64,000 bases of DNA from Pontibacter sp. SGAir0037 (GCF_005491705.1 NZ_CP028092.1:4402001-4466000), one strand, 5' to 3'. Shown: positions 52,788 through 63,307, counted from the first letter of the stretch. Translations and numbers: made by a program. The notes: generated by a model from the sequence alone, not told the origin.

Positions 52788-55100
52788 TTAGATAACAGCG
52801 TCCAGGTCAATATCGGTAGGCAGTTGTAAAAACTCACCCTGTTTGGTAGAGTCTGCAGGTGCCCCGTTATTATACTTAGAACAATCTAATTCTACAGATA
52901 AAGGCGTAGAAGGTTTAGGAAAAGGTTCTTTTGACACATCGAGCGATTTATCGGCATACACTTTCTGCATAAATCTGCCATATACCGGCATCGCTAATTT
53001 GTTGCCTTGCCCCAGGGCAATGCTCCTGAAGTGAATGGAACGATCTTCGCCACCGACCCAGGTGCCGCACACCAGATTTGGCGTAATGCCCATAAACCAC
53101 GCATCAGATTGATTCTGTGTTGTACCTGTTTTACCGCCTATTTCATTTTTCAACCCGTTCCGATGGCGCAGGCCGTAATAAGCGGTACCACCTGGTTCGG
53201 CAGCAGCTTTTAACATGTGCACCATCATATAGGCTGTTTCCTCACTAAGCGCATCTACTTTTTTAGGTACAAACTCAGCCAATACATTACCATGTTTATC
53301 CTCAATGCGTGTGATATACGTTGGCTGAGTCCAGGTTCCACTATTTACAAACGTACCATAAGCACCAACCATGTCGTAAAGCGTTACGTCACTTACGCCT
53401 AAAGCCAGCGATGGAGTGGCATCCAGAGGAGTAGAAATACCCATTCGCTTAGCCGTTTCAGCCATTGCCTCGGGGCCAATTTTACTAACCAGGAAGGCAG
53501 AAATTGAGTTTACCGATTCTGCAAGCGCATTTCTAAGGGTGTACTTTTTCCCTGAATACTTATTATCCGAATTGTTCGGGCACCACATATTGCCGTCAGG
53601 TAGCGGGACGCATACTTTCGTATCAATAACTTCGTAGCATGGATAATAACCGCTTTCAATAGCCGCTGTATACAGGAATGGCTTAAACGTAGACCCAGGC
53701 TGACGGGCCCCTTGCTTTACGTGGTCGTATTTAAAGTGCTTATAGTTAATGCCACCCACCCATGCTTTGATATAACCTGTCTGAGGCTCCATGGCCATAA
53801 AACCGGCCTGCAGGAAGTGCTTGTAGTACTTCAGCGAATCTATTGGACTCATCTCTACCTGCTTTTCACCATTCCAGGTGAAAATAGTCATCGGTACTTT
53901 CTTGTTCAGGTAATAGTTGATGGAGTCTTGGTTGCCGTCATACTTTCTGTTCAGGCTGCGGTAGCGGTCTGTTCTTTTAATAGCAGTCTGAACAAAATCT
54001 TTTATCTCGGCTCCGTTACGATCTATCCAAGGGTTTCTGCCTTTCCAATGATCAAAAAACTCTTTTTGCTTTTCTTTCATGTGTTCCACCATGGCCTCTT
54101 CGGCATAGCGCTGCATACGAGAGTCGATGGTTGTATAGATCTTAAGACCATCGGCATAAAGGTCATACCCATTTTCGCGGCACCACTGCTGTAAAAACTT
54201 GCTTGCTTCCGTTCTGAAGTAAGGAGCAAGGCCAATGTTCTGGTTTTCTACCCGGTAATCAAGCTTTATATCTATTTCTTTTAGCTTATCATACTCTTCC
54301 TGGGGCAGAAAGCCATACTTAACCATCTGAGATAGCACCACATTGCGCCTCCTTTTAGAGTTCTCAGGATTAAATTTAGGGCTATAGTAGTTCGGGTTTT
54401 TAAAAAGGCCCACCAACACTGCCGATTCCTGAACTTCCAGATCGCCAGGCTTCTTGTTAAAGAAGGTTTTAGCAGCGGATTCTATACCGAAAGCATTACT
54501 CCCGAACTCAAAGATGTTCAGGTACATTACCAGGATCTCTTTTTTGGTATAAGACCGCTCCAGCTTAACGGCCATTAGCCACTCTTTTGTTTTGATAATA
54601 AGCGTGCGCAAGCCAGGAACATCGTTTAAAGAGCCGGTGTTCAACTCTTCGCCACGGGTTCTGAAAAGGTTTTTAGCTACCTGTTGTGTAAGGGTACTGC
54701 CACCACCCTTAGAAGTGCCTATCAATAAAGAGCCTGCTACGCGTGCCATGGCTTCGGGATCGATGCCGGCATGCTCTTCGAAACGGATATCTTCTGTGGC
54801 TACCAGGGCGTCAATCAGGTTCTGGGGAAGTTCATCGTACTCAACAGGCGAACGATTCTCACGGAAATATTTTCCCAGCACAACATTATCGGCAGAGTAA
54901 AGCTCAGAAGACAAAGCGCTTTTAGGGTTCTCGAGGGTGCGCAGGTTAGGTAGCTCTCCGAACAGGTTCAGAAAGTTAATGCTTACTGCGTATACATACA
55001 GTACAAAAACTAGAAAGCCACCCACAAAAAGCAGCCATAATGTTGTGATTACCTTTGGGTAAATTTTCTTTTCTTTCTGACGAGTGGTGGTTGTACTCAT
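52788..55100 (-). CDS. Class A penicillin-binding protein (transglycosylase/transpeptidase)
   Basis: The 770-residue protein has a short cytosolic start and one TM (VITTLWLLFVGGFLVFVLYV, about 18-40). The GT51 glycosyltransferase domain has ATEDIRFEEHAGID near residue 106 and GGSTLTQQVAKNL. The transpeptidase domain has the SxxK motif in GSTFKPF near residue 469, an SxN motif in AESVNSISA, and KTGTTQNQ near 660. It polymerises and crosslinks peptidoglycan. It begins 1 base after the stop of the sprE-like gene. Confidence 0.93.
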   Translation of the reverse strand: MSTTTTRQKEKKIYPKVITTLWLLFVGGFLVFVLYVYAVSINFLNLFGELPNLRTLENPKSALSSELYSADNVVLGKYFRENRSPVEYDELPQNLIDALVATEDIRFEEHAGIDPEAMARVAGSLLIGTSKGGGSTLTQQVAKNLFRTRGEELNTGSLNDVPGLRTLIIKTKEWLMAVKLERSYTKKEILVMYLNIFEFGSNAFGIESAAKTFFNKKPGDLEVQESAVLVGLFKNPNYYSPKFNPENSKRRRNVVLSQMVKYGFLPQEEYDKLKEIDIKLDYRVENQNIGLAPYFRTEASKFLQQWCRENGYDLYADGLKIYTTIDSRMQRYAEEAMVEHMKEKQKEFFDHWKGRNPWIDRNGAEIKDFVQTAIKRTDRYRSLNRKYDGNQDSINYYLNKKVPMTIFTWNGEKQVEMSPIDSLKYYKHFLQAGFMAMEPQTGYIKAWVGGINYKHFKYDHVKQGARQPGSTFKPFLYTAAIESGYYPCYEVIDTKVCVPLPDGNMWCPNNSDNKYSGKKYTLRNALAESVNSISAFLVSKIGPEAMAETAKRMGISTPLDATPSLALGVSDVTLYDMVGAYGTFVNSGTWTQPTYITRIEDKHGNVLAEFVPKKVDALSEETAYMMVHMLKAAAEPGGTAYYGLRHRNGLKNEIGGKTGTTQNQSDAWFMGITPNLVCGTWVGGEDRSIHFRSIALGQGNKLAMPVYGRFMQKVYADKSLDVSKEPFPKPSTPLSVELDCSKYNNGAPADSTKQGEFLQLPTDIDLDAVI

Positions 55101-55101
55101 T

Positions 55102-58100
55102 TTAGTAATTAGTTCTGAAGAAGTTCAGATAGTCTTTTAAGTCTTGCTTCCGCAAAAATATCTTATAGTTGGCAGAAGAGATAACAAAGGTAGTGAAATC
55201 TACTCCTCTAATTCTTCCGACAGGTGCCAAAGGTCCTTTTTGTTTTATATTATAATCCTGCGCTATCTTAAAGTTATTGAAAGCGCGGGTTACCAGTATG
55301 ACTTTATCTCTTTCGTAGCGGATAGCTTCAACAGTTAGGTTCTGGTTTTTATAATAAGTGTTGTTATACTTTTCATACTTCTCTCTCATGTCTTTAAAGG
55401 CAGGAGAGTTAGAAGGATACGCTATAACATAGTAGTAAATAGAGTCCTGATCGGTGGAGTACTGTAACGAATCGGCTGAAGCGTCGCGCGGGGCAAGTTC
55501 AGAATCTGTTACCACCAGGTCTTCTGGCTTGGCCTGTGTTATAGCAGCATTGGTTTGCTGCTCCACCTGGGCTGCCTGTCGGGCTTCTGCTTGCTGCGTA
55601 GCTACTTCCTGCTGCTTTGCATCTTCTTTGGCCGCAGTTGGAGGCGTGGCCGGTTTAGCCGGAGCTTCCTGTTTTACTTCAACCGGATTTACTGTTTCAG
55701 GAGTAGTTACAGCTTTAGGCGTTTCTGATATAGTAACGGCAGGGCTGGCAGCTTCTGGCTTTTTCTCCTGCTGCTGCTTCGGCTGAGGAACTGCTCTGTT
55801 CTCTGTAGAAGCAACAGCGGTCGCTGCCATATCCAGGTTAGCTTTGGCCTGGGATAGCTGTGCCTCCTGATCAGTAGCCGCTGCGGCAGACGGCGCGTCC
55901 TTCCGTAGCAGGTTCTTCTGCTCAAGATCTGAGTAGGTAGCCAACAACTGATTTGCCTTATCAATTAACGGGCTTCTTGGATAACCGGATTTAAAGCGGT
56001 TTAACTGCTCCCTTAATGCCTGTGGCTTTTCTGTACGGGCTGTTATCATTACGCCTAAAAAAGCAGCTTTATCGCTGATATCGTTATGCGGGTAATGGCT
56101 TTGCAACTGCTTAAGGAGTGCAGAGGCTTGCTCATACTTACGTTGCTCATACAAACCGTAAGCAGAATCATACAGCTGGTGCGCTTTTACATTCTCCTCT
56201 GCATTCTGAGACATATAGGCAGGATCATCTACCAGTTTCGCATAAATTGTATTCGGATACTTCTGCTTCAGCTGTGTATAGTAGGTTTGTTTTTGTGCAT
56301 CGTCTAATTTTTCGTAGATCAGGTACAGGCTATAGTTTACTTCCGGAGCATGTTCAGAATTAGGGTAGCGCTTTAAAAGCTGCGCATATGTATCGGCAGC
56401 CTGCTTGCTGTCGTTCAATTTTTGGCTATAAATTTTGCCTAGGTTAAATAAAGCATCCTCAATCAGTTTTTCTGACTGCTGCATCGCCAATGTGGTAAGC
56501 GGGATGTTTTTTAGGTATGTCTGTACTTGTGCCTCCTGGCGGGCTTCAGTATCTTCGGCCGGAGCTTCTGTTGCTGTAGCCTGAGCAATAGCAGGGGCCG
56601 GTTCTTCATTGTTGCCCCGGTTCTGAAGGCGCCAGTTGTCCTGAAGTGGTCTGTTGCCCCATCTGCGCACAAATTCTGAGCGTGCTGTTGCCATGGCTGC
56701 CGGGTTATCGTAATACCATACGCCACTGGCTGTAGTAGTATTGCTGGCAAAAGCAGTATTGTTCCTGTTGCTGTTCACAGGGCTGCTGGCGCGCATATCA
56801 TCGTTTTGCTGTCTTTCCTGCTGCCGGGCCAGTTCCTGCAGGCGCTGCTCTTCCTCCTGCTGCACAACCAGGTGCAGGTAAGCCATACGTTCGCTGTCGC
56901 TGAGTTTAGCCAGGCGCTGCAGGCTGTCCTGTGTCTGAATCGTATTGTATTGTGTAACAAAGTCTGTTAGTACATCTTTTCTTTCCACCACCTGTGCATA
57001 ACCCGGTGCCTGTTGAGGGAGCACCTGAACGGCGCTATCGTAATAGGCTTGTGCCAGTGTAAATTTGCCCAGGTTCTCGAAATAAATCTCACCTGCCAAC
57101 TGGTAAGAATAGGCTTTCTGGTTTTGCAGTGTTCCATTCTCTTTCAAAGACTGCTGCAGGAGGTCCATTGCCTTATCGTAATTTTGCTGGCGGAGTTCAA
57201 ACAGCGCCATTTCATAGTATATCTTGTCCCGGTATTCTGTGTTTTTACTGTCTTTAAGCATTTTGCGGTAATAACCTGCTATACGATCTTTGTCGTGGGT
57301 GTTAGACAGCTCTGTTACCTGCCCCAGGTATAACCTGCTGAAGAAAGCCAGGTCATAAGGCGGGTTACGTTTCAGAATTCTATTATATTGCTTAAAGGCC
57401 TCCTTGTCCTGGCTTGTAAACTGGTAAAGCCTTCCTAATGAAAACCTGACACGCGACTGGTCGTCCCGCTCTTCAAAGTTAGGTACTGAAAGAGCCAGGT
57501 TTTCCATAAGAGCTGCTGTGTCGCCTTGGTGCAGGTGATACTGAGCGCGTGCCAGATAGAGTTCCCGGGCATTATCCTTATTCAATCGTTCCTTTCGCAG
57601 CACATCAGAAACTGCCCAGGCATTATCCCACTCCTTTTCCTGCATAAAGCAGCGCATCAACCACACCAGAGCTTCGTGGCGGGTATGGCGGTCGGTGCTA
57701 TTGGTGTTAATGTACTTAAAGGTTTGCGCGGCTTCTGTAAAGTTAAGTTGGTAGTAGCGTGCTTTGCCAACCAGCAGGTAGCTGTCGTCTATCCACTTGC
57801 TGTTCTTATGATACTGAATCGGGAAAGATGCCTTCTTTACCACATCTTCTAGGTCGGACTCAAATGCTTTATAAGTATTTGAGTCTATGGCAGGGTAAAC
57901 AGGAAGCATGAGATTATAGTCGTAAACCATCTGCTCCTGCAGGCTTTTCTCGATAGCCGCCATCTTTTCATTTGCCAGAAAGTAGCCGTTGTAATGCGCA
58001 GTAGTATTATGGTAGGCTTTGCTAAGCGGATTATTGCGCTCAACAGAACATGCTGTGGTAAGTGTGGCAGCAACTAAAAGCAGTATGTAGATAAACCGGG

Positions 58101-58122
58101 TATTCAAGATAGTAACGTACAC
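55102..58122 (-). CDS. porW: TPR lipoprotein, probable T9SS component PorW/SprE
   Basis: The 1006-residue lipoprotein has the signal ILLLVAATLTTACS and an early YHNTTAHYNGYFLANEKMA segment as in PorW/SprE proteins. At least ten tetratricopeptide-like helices follow between about residues 100 and 640 (ARYYQLNFTEAAQTFKYINT, SLGRLYQFTSQDKEAFKQYN). Two low-complexity Gln/Ala/Glu/Pro stretches (about 430-520 and 690-870) follow or interrupt them. The C-terminal 130 residues (YYYVIAYPSNSPAFKDMREK) form a small alpha/beta domain. PorW/SprE joins the PorK/N ring to the translocon. It opens the operon with PBP1A and uvrC and sits close to gldKLMN. The exact name rests on pattern recognition. Confidence 0.75.
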   Translation of the reverse strand: MYVTILNTRFIYILLLVAATLTTACSVERNNPLSKAYHNTTAHYNGYFLANEKMAAIEKSLQEQMVYDYNLMLPVYPAIDSNTYKAFESDLEDVVKKASFPIQYHKNSKWIDDSYLLVGKARYYQLNFTEAAQTFKYINTNSTDRHTRHEALVWLMRCFMQEKEWDNAWAVSDVLRKERLNKDNARELYLARAQYHLHQGDTAALMENLALSVPNFEERDDQSRVRFSLGRLYQFTSQDKEAFKQYNRILKRNPPYDLAFFSRLYLGQVTELSNTHDKDRIAGYYRKMLKDSKNTEYRDKIYYEMALFELRQQNYDKAMDLLQQSLKENGTLQNQKAYSYQLAGEIYFENLGKFTLAQAYYDSAVQVLPQQAPGYAQVVERKDVLTDFVTQYNTIQTQDSLQRLAKLSDSERMAYLHLVVQQEEEQRLQELARQQERQQNDDMRASSPVNSNRNNTAFASNTTTASGVWYYDNPAAMATARSEFVRRWGNRPLQDNWRLQNRGNNEEPAPAIAQATATEAPAEDTEARQEAQVQTYLKNIPLTTLAMQQSEKLIEDALFNLGKIYSQKLNDSKQAADTYAQLLKRYPNSEHAPEVNYSLYLIYEKLDDAQKQTYYTQLKQKYPNTIYAKLVDDPAYMSQNAEENVKAHQLYDSAYGLYEQRKYEQASALLKQLQSHYPHNDISDKAAFLGVMITARTEKPQALREQLNRFKSGYPRSPLIDKANQLLATYSDLEQKNLLRKDAPSAAAATDQEAQLSQAKANLDMAATAVASTENRAVPQPKQQQEKKPEAASPAVTISETPKAVTTPETVNPVEVKQEAPAKPATPPTAAKEDAKQQEVATQQAEARQAAQVEQQTNAAITQAKPEDLVVTDSELAPRDASADSLQYSTDQDSIYYYVIAYPSNSPAFKDMREKYEKYNNTYYKNQNLTVEAIRYERDKVILVTRAFNNFKIAQDYNIKQKGPLAPVGRIRGVDFTTFVISSANYKIFLRKQDLKDYLNFFRTNY

Positions 58123-58447
58123 GTGATATGGTGGCTAAAACACTAATTTTATTCGATATTATAAATAACGCTGCGGCTATTCTGTTAAGTATAGCAACTA
58201 CAACAGGTTACTGCTTCACTAAAAGTTTACAGTAGCAGGTAATCTTGCAAAAATATAATAAAGTATTGAATATTAACTAAAGTATGTGTTTATAGCTTAA
58301 CAGTCATTCTTAGAACCTGCTATTGAACTATAGAAAATAAGAATTGGTTTCAGGCAGAGTTGTGAAGCTGCAAAGGAACAGCTACTCCTTTATTTTAGCT
58401 TGAAAAGCATTAATTGCTGTGAACCACGTAAAAAGCAGTAATTTTGT
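58123..58447. other. Divergent intergenic region between sprE-like and atpZ
   Basis: This 325-bp AT-rich region contains no coding frame. A TATTTTTG -7 candidate for the minus-strand operon (58248-58255) is the only element seen. Confidence 0.5.
58248..58255 (-). promoter_or_regulatory. Putative -7 element for the porW/PBP1A/uvrC operon
   Basis: On the minus strand TATTTTTG fits TAnnTTTG, with a weak TTTAG at about the -33 position. It would give a leader of about 120 nt. Confidence 0.3.
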
Positions 58448-58702
58448 ATGCATTTTAAAGGTATGGGAAATACTTCAGAACAAAAGCCTGAAAAGCCTCA
58501 GCGTGGAGATAATATAAAGGAGTATGTTAGATATTCCGGTCTGGCTTTCCAGATGATTGGTGCTATGGTGATAGCGGCTTTTGCAGGCCAGAAGCTGGAT
58601 AAAGCACTAGGAACAGACAAACCATGGTTCACTATAACATTTTTAATAGTTGCAATTGTCGCTTCAATGGTTTTAGCAGTTATGTCACTTATAAAAAAAT
58701 AA
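58448..58702 (+). CDS. AtpZ/AtpI family protein
   Basis: The 84-residue protein has a polar start (GNTSEQKPEKPQRGDNIKEY) and two TM helices (YSGLAFQMIGAMVIAAFAGQ and FTITFLIVAIVASMVLAVMS). It ends with Lys-Lys. This is the AtpZ/AtpI pattern found ahead of atp operons, linked to c-ring assembly or Mg2+/Ca2+ transport. ATG at 58448 or 58463 may start. It is the first gene of the operon. Confidence 0.85.
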   Translation: MHFKGMGNTSEQKPEKPQRGDNIKEYVRYSGLAFQMIGAMVIAAFAGQKLDKALGTDKPWFTITFLIVAIVASMVLAVMSLIKK

Positions 58703-58705
58703 TAC

Positions 58706-59092
58706 GTGCTCTTTTATAGAAATCTAGTCATCTTTTCGGGTATCATAGGTCTTGTCATTTGGATGCTGATGTATTTTACAGGCCATATGCTGGTGCATCA
58801 GTATATATGGTACATAGGAGCTTTCTTTGTTTTTGTGACAGGGTTCGCCTATTATATTACAGACTTAGGCGTTAAAAACGATCCCGAAAATTTTCAGGTA
58901 TATTATTTCAGCGCGGTAGGTTTCCGGTTTGTTCTAAGTCTGGCGGTGGTGCTGGGCTATGCCTATTTTGTGAAGGCAGGTATACTTATCTTCGTTTTGA
59001 ACTTTTTTATGTTATATTTCCTCTTTACAGGGTTTGAAATTTATAGTTTGTTGGCTAACTTGCGGCCCAATTTGAAAAGGCATACTAAGTAA
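58706..59092 (+). CDS. AtpI-like small membrane protein
   Basis: The 128-residue protein starts at GTG 3 bases after the previous stop and has about four TM helices (LVIFSGIIGLVIWMLMYFTG, YIWYIGAFFVFVTGFAYYIT, FRFVLSLAVVLGYAYFV, IFVLNFFMLYFLFTGFEIYS). Its position between atpZ and atpB and the topology match AtpI-like assembly factors. Sequence identity to known AtpI was not checked. The next gene begins within 45 bp. Confidence 0.7.
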   Translation: MLFYRNLVIFSGIIGLVIWMLMYFTGHMLVHQYIWYIGAFFVFVTGFAYYITDLGVKNDPENFQVYYFSAVGFRFVLSLAVVLGYAYFVKAGILIFVLNFFMLYFLFTGFEIYSLLANLRPNLKRHTK

Positions 59093-59133
59093 GTGTGTTC
59101 TTGCTCGTAAATATTGCTTCTAAACTATTCTTA

Positions 59134-60150
59134 ATGAAGAAGTTATTTGTTCTGTTGTTTTCCTTCTTAAATATATCAGCTTTTGCTGATGCTCCTGTGG
59201 AAGGCGGGGAATTTCAAGCCGGTGATATGATCACGCATCACATCGCTGATGATTACAACTGGCACTTTGCAGATGGTGCTACGCTGTACCTGCCTGTTAT
59301 CCTGATCGATAACGGGAGCGTGAATGTGTTTTCCTCGCATAATTTTTATGACGAAAACCACGAAACGGTTCCCTATAATGGTTATGTGTTAGAGCATGGG
59401 CATATCTACCGGGCGAATGCAGAGGGCGAGCCTACAGAAGATCAGTCGGGTTTGTATGACCTGTCTATCACTAAAAACGTGGCTTCTATGTTTGTTAGTG
59501 TAGCGTTGCTGTTTGGTGTGTTCTTTACCATTGCAGGAATGTATAAGAAAAATCCTGGTAAAGCTCCAAAGGGAATACAGTCGTTCTTTGAGCCTATCAT
59601 TATCTTTATTCGTGATGAGATTGCCAAAGCAAACATTGGTCCTAAGTATGAGCGCTATATGCCATACCTGCTTACCGTGTTCTTCTTTATATGGTTTAAC
59701 AACCTGTTAGGCTTAATGCCAGGTGGAGCCAACTTAACAGGTAATATAGCAGTTACGCTTGTGCTGGCACTGATTACGCTGTTGATCACAGTGTTTAGCG
59801 GAAATAAGAACTACTGGAAACACATATTTGCTACACCAGGTGTGCCCGGATGGCTTGCTCCGATTATGATACCAGTGGAATTGATCGGTATCCTGACAAA
59901 GCCTTTCTCGCTGATGGTGCGTTTGTTTGCAAACATCACAGCTGGTCACATCATCATTCTTTCGCTTTTTAGTTTGATTTTCATCTTCAGAAGTTTTGCA
60001 GTAGGACCTCTTAGCGTGGCCTTTGCTACATTCATGAACTTCCTGGAGTTATTTGTGGCGCTGTTGCAGGCGTACATATTTACGCTTCTTTCAGCCATGT
60101 ATTTTGGCGGTGCTGTTGAAGAACATCACCATGAAGAGGAGCATCATTAA
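59134..60150 (+). CDS. atpB: F0F1 ATP synthase subunit a
   Basis: ATG at 59134 (MKKLFVLLFSFLNISAFA) gives 338 residues and a signal-like N-terminus, usual in Bacteroidota AtpB; an upstream GTG at 59095 would add 13 residues. The N-terminal extension of about 110 residues is periplasmic. The conserved channel has PYLLTVFFFIWFNNLLGLMP, the essential Arg in KPFSLMVRLFANITAGHI, and ELFVALLQAYIFTLLSAMYF. The end is His/Glu-rich (EEHHHEEEHH). It conducts protons through F0. Confidence 0.95.
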   Translation: MKKLFVLLFSFLNISAFADAPVEGGEFQAGDMITHHIADDYNWHFADGATLYLPVILIDNGSVNVFSSHNFYDENHETVPYNGYVLEHGHIYRANAEGEPTEDQSGLYDLSITKNVASMFVSVALLFGVFFTIAGMYKKNPGKAPKGIQSFFEPIIIFIRDEIAKANIGPKYERYMPYLLTVFFFIWFNNLLGLMPGGANLTGNIAVTLVLALITLLITVFSGNKNYWKHIFATPGVPGWLAPIMIPVELIGILTKPFSLMVRLFANITAGHIIILSLFSLIFIFRSFAVGPLSVAFATFMNFLELFVALLQAYIFTLLSAMYFGGAVEEHHHEEEHH

Positions 60151-60169
60151 TAGGAATTTTATTTTTTAA

Positions 60170-60445
<276 letters not shown>

Positions 60446-60488
60446 GGCAACCTTCTGTAAAGGTATCAAAGGCTAACAAGCTTTTGCT

Positions 60489-60525
60489 AATCTCTCGTCT
60501 GGGCGCATGGCCCAGACGTAGAGAT
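60489..60525 (+). terminator. Intercistronic hairpin between atpE and atpF
   Basis: AATCTCTCGTCTGGGC pairs with GCCCAGACGTAGAGATT across a 4-nt loop with one bulge. No long T-run follows, so partial termination or mRNA stabilisation is more likely than a full stop. Confidence 0.6.
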
Positions 60526-60604
60526 TTAAATTTGTAATTATAGTTGTAAGCTACTTGTGAAGAGTAGCGGTATTAGACGATTAAATACACAACATTCATA
60601 AAAA

Positions 60605-61099
60605 ATGGAATTAGTAACTCCTGGTATAGGGCTGATTTTCTGGCAGACATTAACATTCCTTATTGTTCTGTTCCTGCTTTCTAAGGTTGCTTGGAAGCCA
60701 ATCATGAATGCTCTTCGCGAGCGTGAAACAAACATCGAAAATGCATTAAGTGCTGCTGAAAAGGCAAAGCTCGAAATGCAGGGTTTAAAAGCTGAAAACG
60801 AAAAACTTTTGGCTGAAGCACGTTTAGAGCGTGATAAAATTCTGAAAGAAGCTACCGAAGCTGGTAATAACATAGTAGAATCGGCTAAGGTGAAAGCTAA
60901 TGAGGAAGGATCGCGCATGATTGCCAGTGCCCGCGAAGCAATTGAAACGGAGAAGCGTGCTGCTATAGCAGAAGTAAAAAATATGGCGGCTGCTATGTCA
61001 TTAGAAATTGCAGAGCGTATTTTGAGAAGAGAGTTAAACGATCCTCAGGCGCAGCAGGCGTTGGCCCAGCAATACATTAACGAAGTAACGCTAAACTAA
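60605..61099 (+). CDS. atpF: F0F1 ATP synthase subunit b
   Basis: The 164-residue protein has one N-terminal TM (LIFWQTLTFLIVLFLLSKVA) and a long charged coiled-coil stalk (ERETNIENALSAAEKAKLEM and following heptads). It links F0 to F1 as the peripheral stalk. The gene is 159 bp after atpE and 56 bp before atpH. Confidence 0.94.
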   Translation: MELVTPGIGLIFWQTLTFLIVLFLLSKVAWKPIMNALRERETNIENALSAAEKAKLEMQGLKAENEKLLAEARLERDKILKEATEAGNNIVESAKVKANEEGSRMIASAREAIETEKRAAIAEVKNMAAAMSLEIAERILRRELNDPQAQQALAQQYINEVTLN

Positions 61100-61155
61100 T
61101 AAACATAGCTGATGCGGCTCTTCATGAGCAACATCTTCGATTATAAAAAAGCAAT

Positions 61156-61713
61156 ATGTCAGAAATTAGAGTTGCTTCCAGATACGCAAAGTCGCTGATA
61201 GAGCTGGCAGAAGAAAAAGGCGTTTTAGAGCAGGTGAATGAGGATATGAAATTATTCTCAAACATTGTTTCTCAAAACCGCGATTTCAAACTGTTGCTGC
61301 GTAACCCGATTGTTAAATCTGATAAGAAACTAGCTGTTATCAATGGCATCTTTAAAGGAAAGGTGCAGGACATGACGCTGTCTTTCTTTAACATAGTGGC
61401 ACGTAAAAACCGTGAATCCCTGCTTGATGTTGTGGCGTCTGAGTTTAAAACGCAGTACAACCTTAGAAAGGGCATTCAGAAAGCAACTGTTACGTCAGCA
61501 GCTCCGCTTACACCTGCACTACGCCAGGAACTGGCACAGCGCCTTGCCAATCAAACTGGTAAAGCAGTCGAATTAGAAGAAATAGTAGATCCGTCGCTTA
61601 TCGGAGGCTTTGTGCTTCGTATTGGCGACCAACAAATAGATAGCTCTGTGAAGTATAAAATTCGCAAGCTTAAAAATAATTTTACAGACAACTCCTATAT
61701 CAATAAATTATAA
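61156..61713 (+). CDS. atpH: F0F1 ATP synthase subunit delta
   Basis: The 185-residue protein has the N-terminal helical bundle ([34 protein letters not shown]) and the C-terminal [20 protein letters not shown] segment, which is the delta/OSCP signature. It joins the b stalk to the top of F1. It ends 2 bases before atpA. Confidence 0.94.
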   Translation: MSEIRVASRYAKSLIELAEEKGVLEQVNEDMKLFSNIVSQNRDFKLLLRNPIVKSDKKLAVINGIFKGKVQDMTLSFFNIVARKNRESLLDVVASEFKTQYNLRKGIQKATVTSAAPLTPALRQELAQRLANQTGKAVELEEIVDPSLIGGFVLRIGDQQIDSSVKYKIRKLKNNFTDNSYINKL

Positions 61714-61715
61714 TC

Positions 61716-63296
61716 ATGGCAGAAGTAAGACCTGACGAAGTATCAGCCATACTAAGAGAGCAGTTATCAAACTTCCGTTCTGAGGCAGAACTGGAAGAAG
61801 TTGGTACAGTACTGCAAGTGGGTGACGGTGTCGCTCGTATCTATGGCCTTTCAAAAGCACAGTCTGGCGAGCTTATAGAGTTTGAAAACGGACTTCAGGC
61901 ACTTGTTCTGAACCTGGAAGAAGACAATGTAGGTGCCGTAATGCTTGGTGACTACAGCGAAATTAAAGAAGGCGACACAGTAAGAAGAACAAACCGCATT
62001 GCTTCTGTTAGAGTAGGAGACGGTATCATCGGACGTGTTGTTAACACTCTTGGCCAGCCAATAGACGGTAAAGGCCCTATTGCTGGTGAGCTGTACGAAA
62101 TGCCAATCGAGCGTAAAGCTCCTGGCGTAATTTTCCGCCAGCCGGTAAACGAGCCAATGCAAACTGGTATCAAAGCGATTGACTCTATGATTCCAATCGG
62201 TCGTGGCCAACGTGAATTAATCATCGGTGACCGCCAGACTGGTAAATCGGCTGTGGCAATCGATACAATCCTGAATCAGCGTGAGTTCTTCGAAAAAGGA
62301 CAGCCTGTATTCTGTATATATGTAGCTGTAGGCCAGAAGGCATCTACAGTAGCACAAGTAGTAAAATCATTAACGGATGGCGGTGCAATGGACTATACAG
62401 TAGTTGTTGCGGCTTCTGCTTCTGATCCGGCTCCAATGCAATTCTTTGCGCCATTTACAGGTGCTGCCATTGGCGAATTCTTCCGTGACACTGGCCGTCC
62501 GGCGCTGGTTGTTTATGACGATCTTTCGAAGCAGGCAGTAGCTTACCGCGAGGTATCTCTTCTGTTAAGAAGACCACCAGGCCGCGAAGCTTACCCTGGT
62601 GACGTATTCTACCTGCACTCCCGCTTGTTAGAGCGTGCTGCCAAGGTAAATGCTTCTGACGAAATTGCCAGCAATATGAACGACCTGCCTGCTTCTATCA
62701 AGCACCTGGTAAAAGGTGGCGGTTCTTTAACAGCACTTCCGATTATCGAAACACAGGCCGGTGACGTTTCTGCCTATATCCCGACAAACGTAATTTCTAT
62801 TACCGATGGTCAGATATTCCTGGAAACTAACTTGTTCAACTCTGGTATCCGTCCTGCTATCAACGTAGGTATTTCTGTATCACGTGTGGGTGGTTCTGCT
62901 CAGATTAAGGCTATGAAAAAAGTAGCTGGTACGCTGAAGCTGGATCAGGCTCAGTTCCGTGAACTGGAAGCTTTTGCTAAGTTCGGTTCTGACCTGGATG
63001 CTGCTACCAAACTTACGATTGAGCGTGGTCGTCGTAACCTGGAAATCCTGAAGCAGGCTCAATTCTCTCCGGTGCCGGTAGAGGAGCAGGTTGCTGTTAT
63101 CTATGCCGCTACAAACGGCCTTCTGGATAAAGTGCCTGTAAACGAAGTAAGAAATTTCGAGAAAGACTTTACCCGTACATTACGTGCTCAACACGTAGGC
63201 ACGCTGAATGCCTTGTTAGCTGGTAAACTTGACGATGAAACGACAGGTGTTCTGAAGCAGGTAGCCAGAGAGCTTTCATCTAAATACAGTAACTAA
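61716..63296 (+). CDS. atpA: F0F1 ATP synthase subunit alpha
   Basis: The 526-residue subunit carries Walker [10 protein letters not shown] near residue 170, [20 protein letters not shown], the Arg-finger-type [20 protein letters not shown] region and the C-terminal helical domain. It is a non-catalytic nucleotide-binding subunit of F1. The length is normal. A strong palindrome follows before atpG. Confidence 0.97.
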   Translation: MAEVRPDEVSAILREQLSNFRSEAELEEVGTVLQVGDGVARIYGLSKAQSGELIEFENGLQALVLNLEEDNVGAVMLGDYSEIKEGDTVRRTNRIASVRVGDGIIGRVVNTLGQPIDGKGPIAGELYEMPIERKAPGVIFRQPVNEPMQTGIKAIDSMIPIGRGQRELIIGDRQTGKSAVAIDTILNQREFFEKGQPVFCIYVAVGQKASTVAQVVKSLTDGGAMDYTVVVAASASDPAPMQFFAPFTGAAIGEFFRDTGRPALVVYDDLSKQAVAYREVSLLLRRPPGREAYPGDVFYLHSRLLERAAKVNASDEIASNMNDLPASIKHLVKGGGSLTALPIIETQAGDVSAYIPTNVISITDGQIFLETNLFNSGIRPAINVGISVSRVGGSAQIKAMKKVAGTLKLDQAQFRELEAFAKFGSDLDAATKLTIERGRRNLEILKQAQFSPVPVEEQVAVIYAATNGLLDKVPVNEVRNFEKDFTRTLRAQHVGTLNALLAGKLDDETTGVLKQVARELSSKYSN

Positions 63297-63307
63297 AAGT
63301 TATGCAT

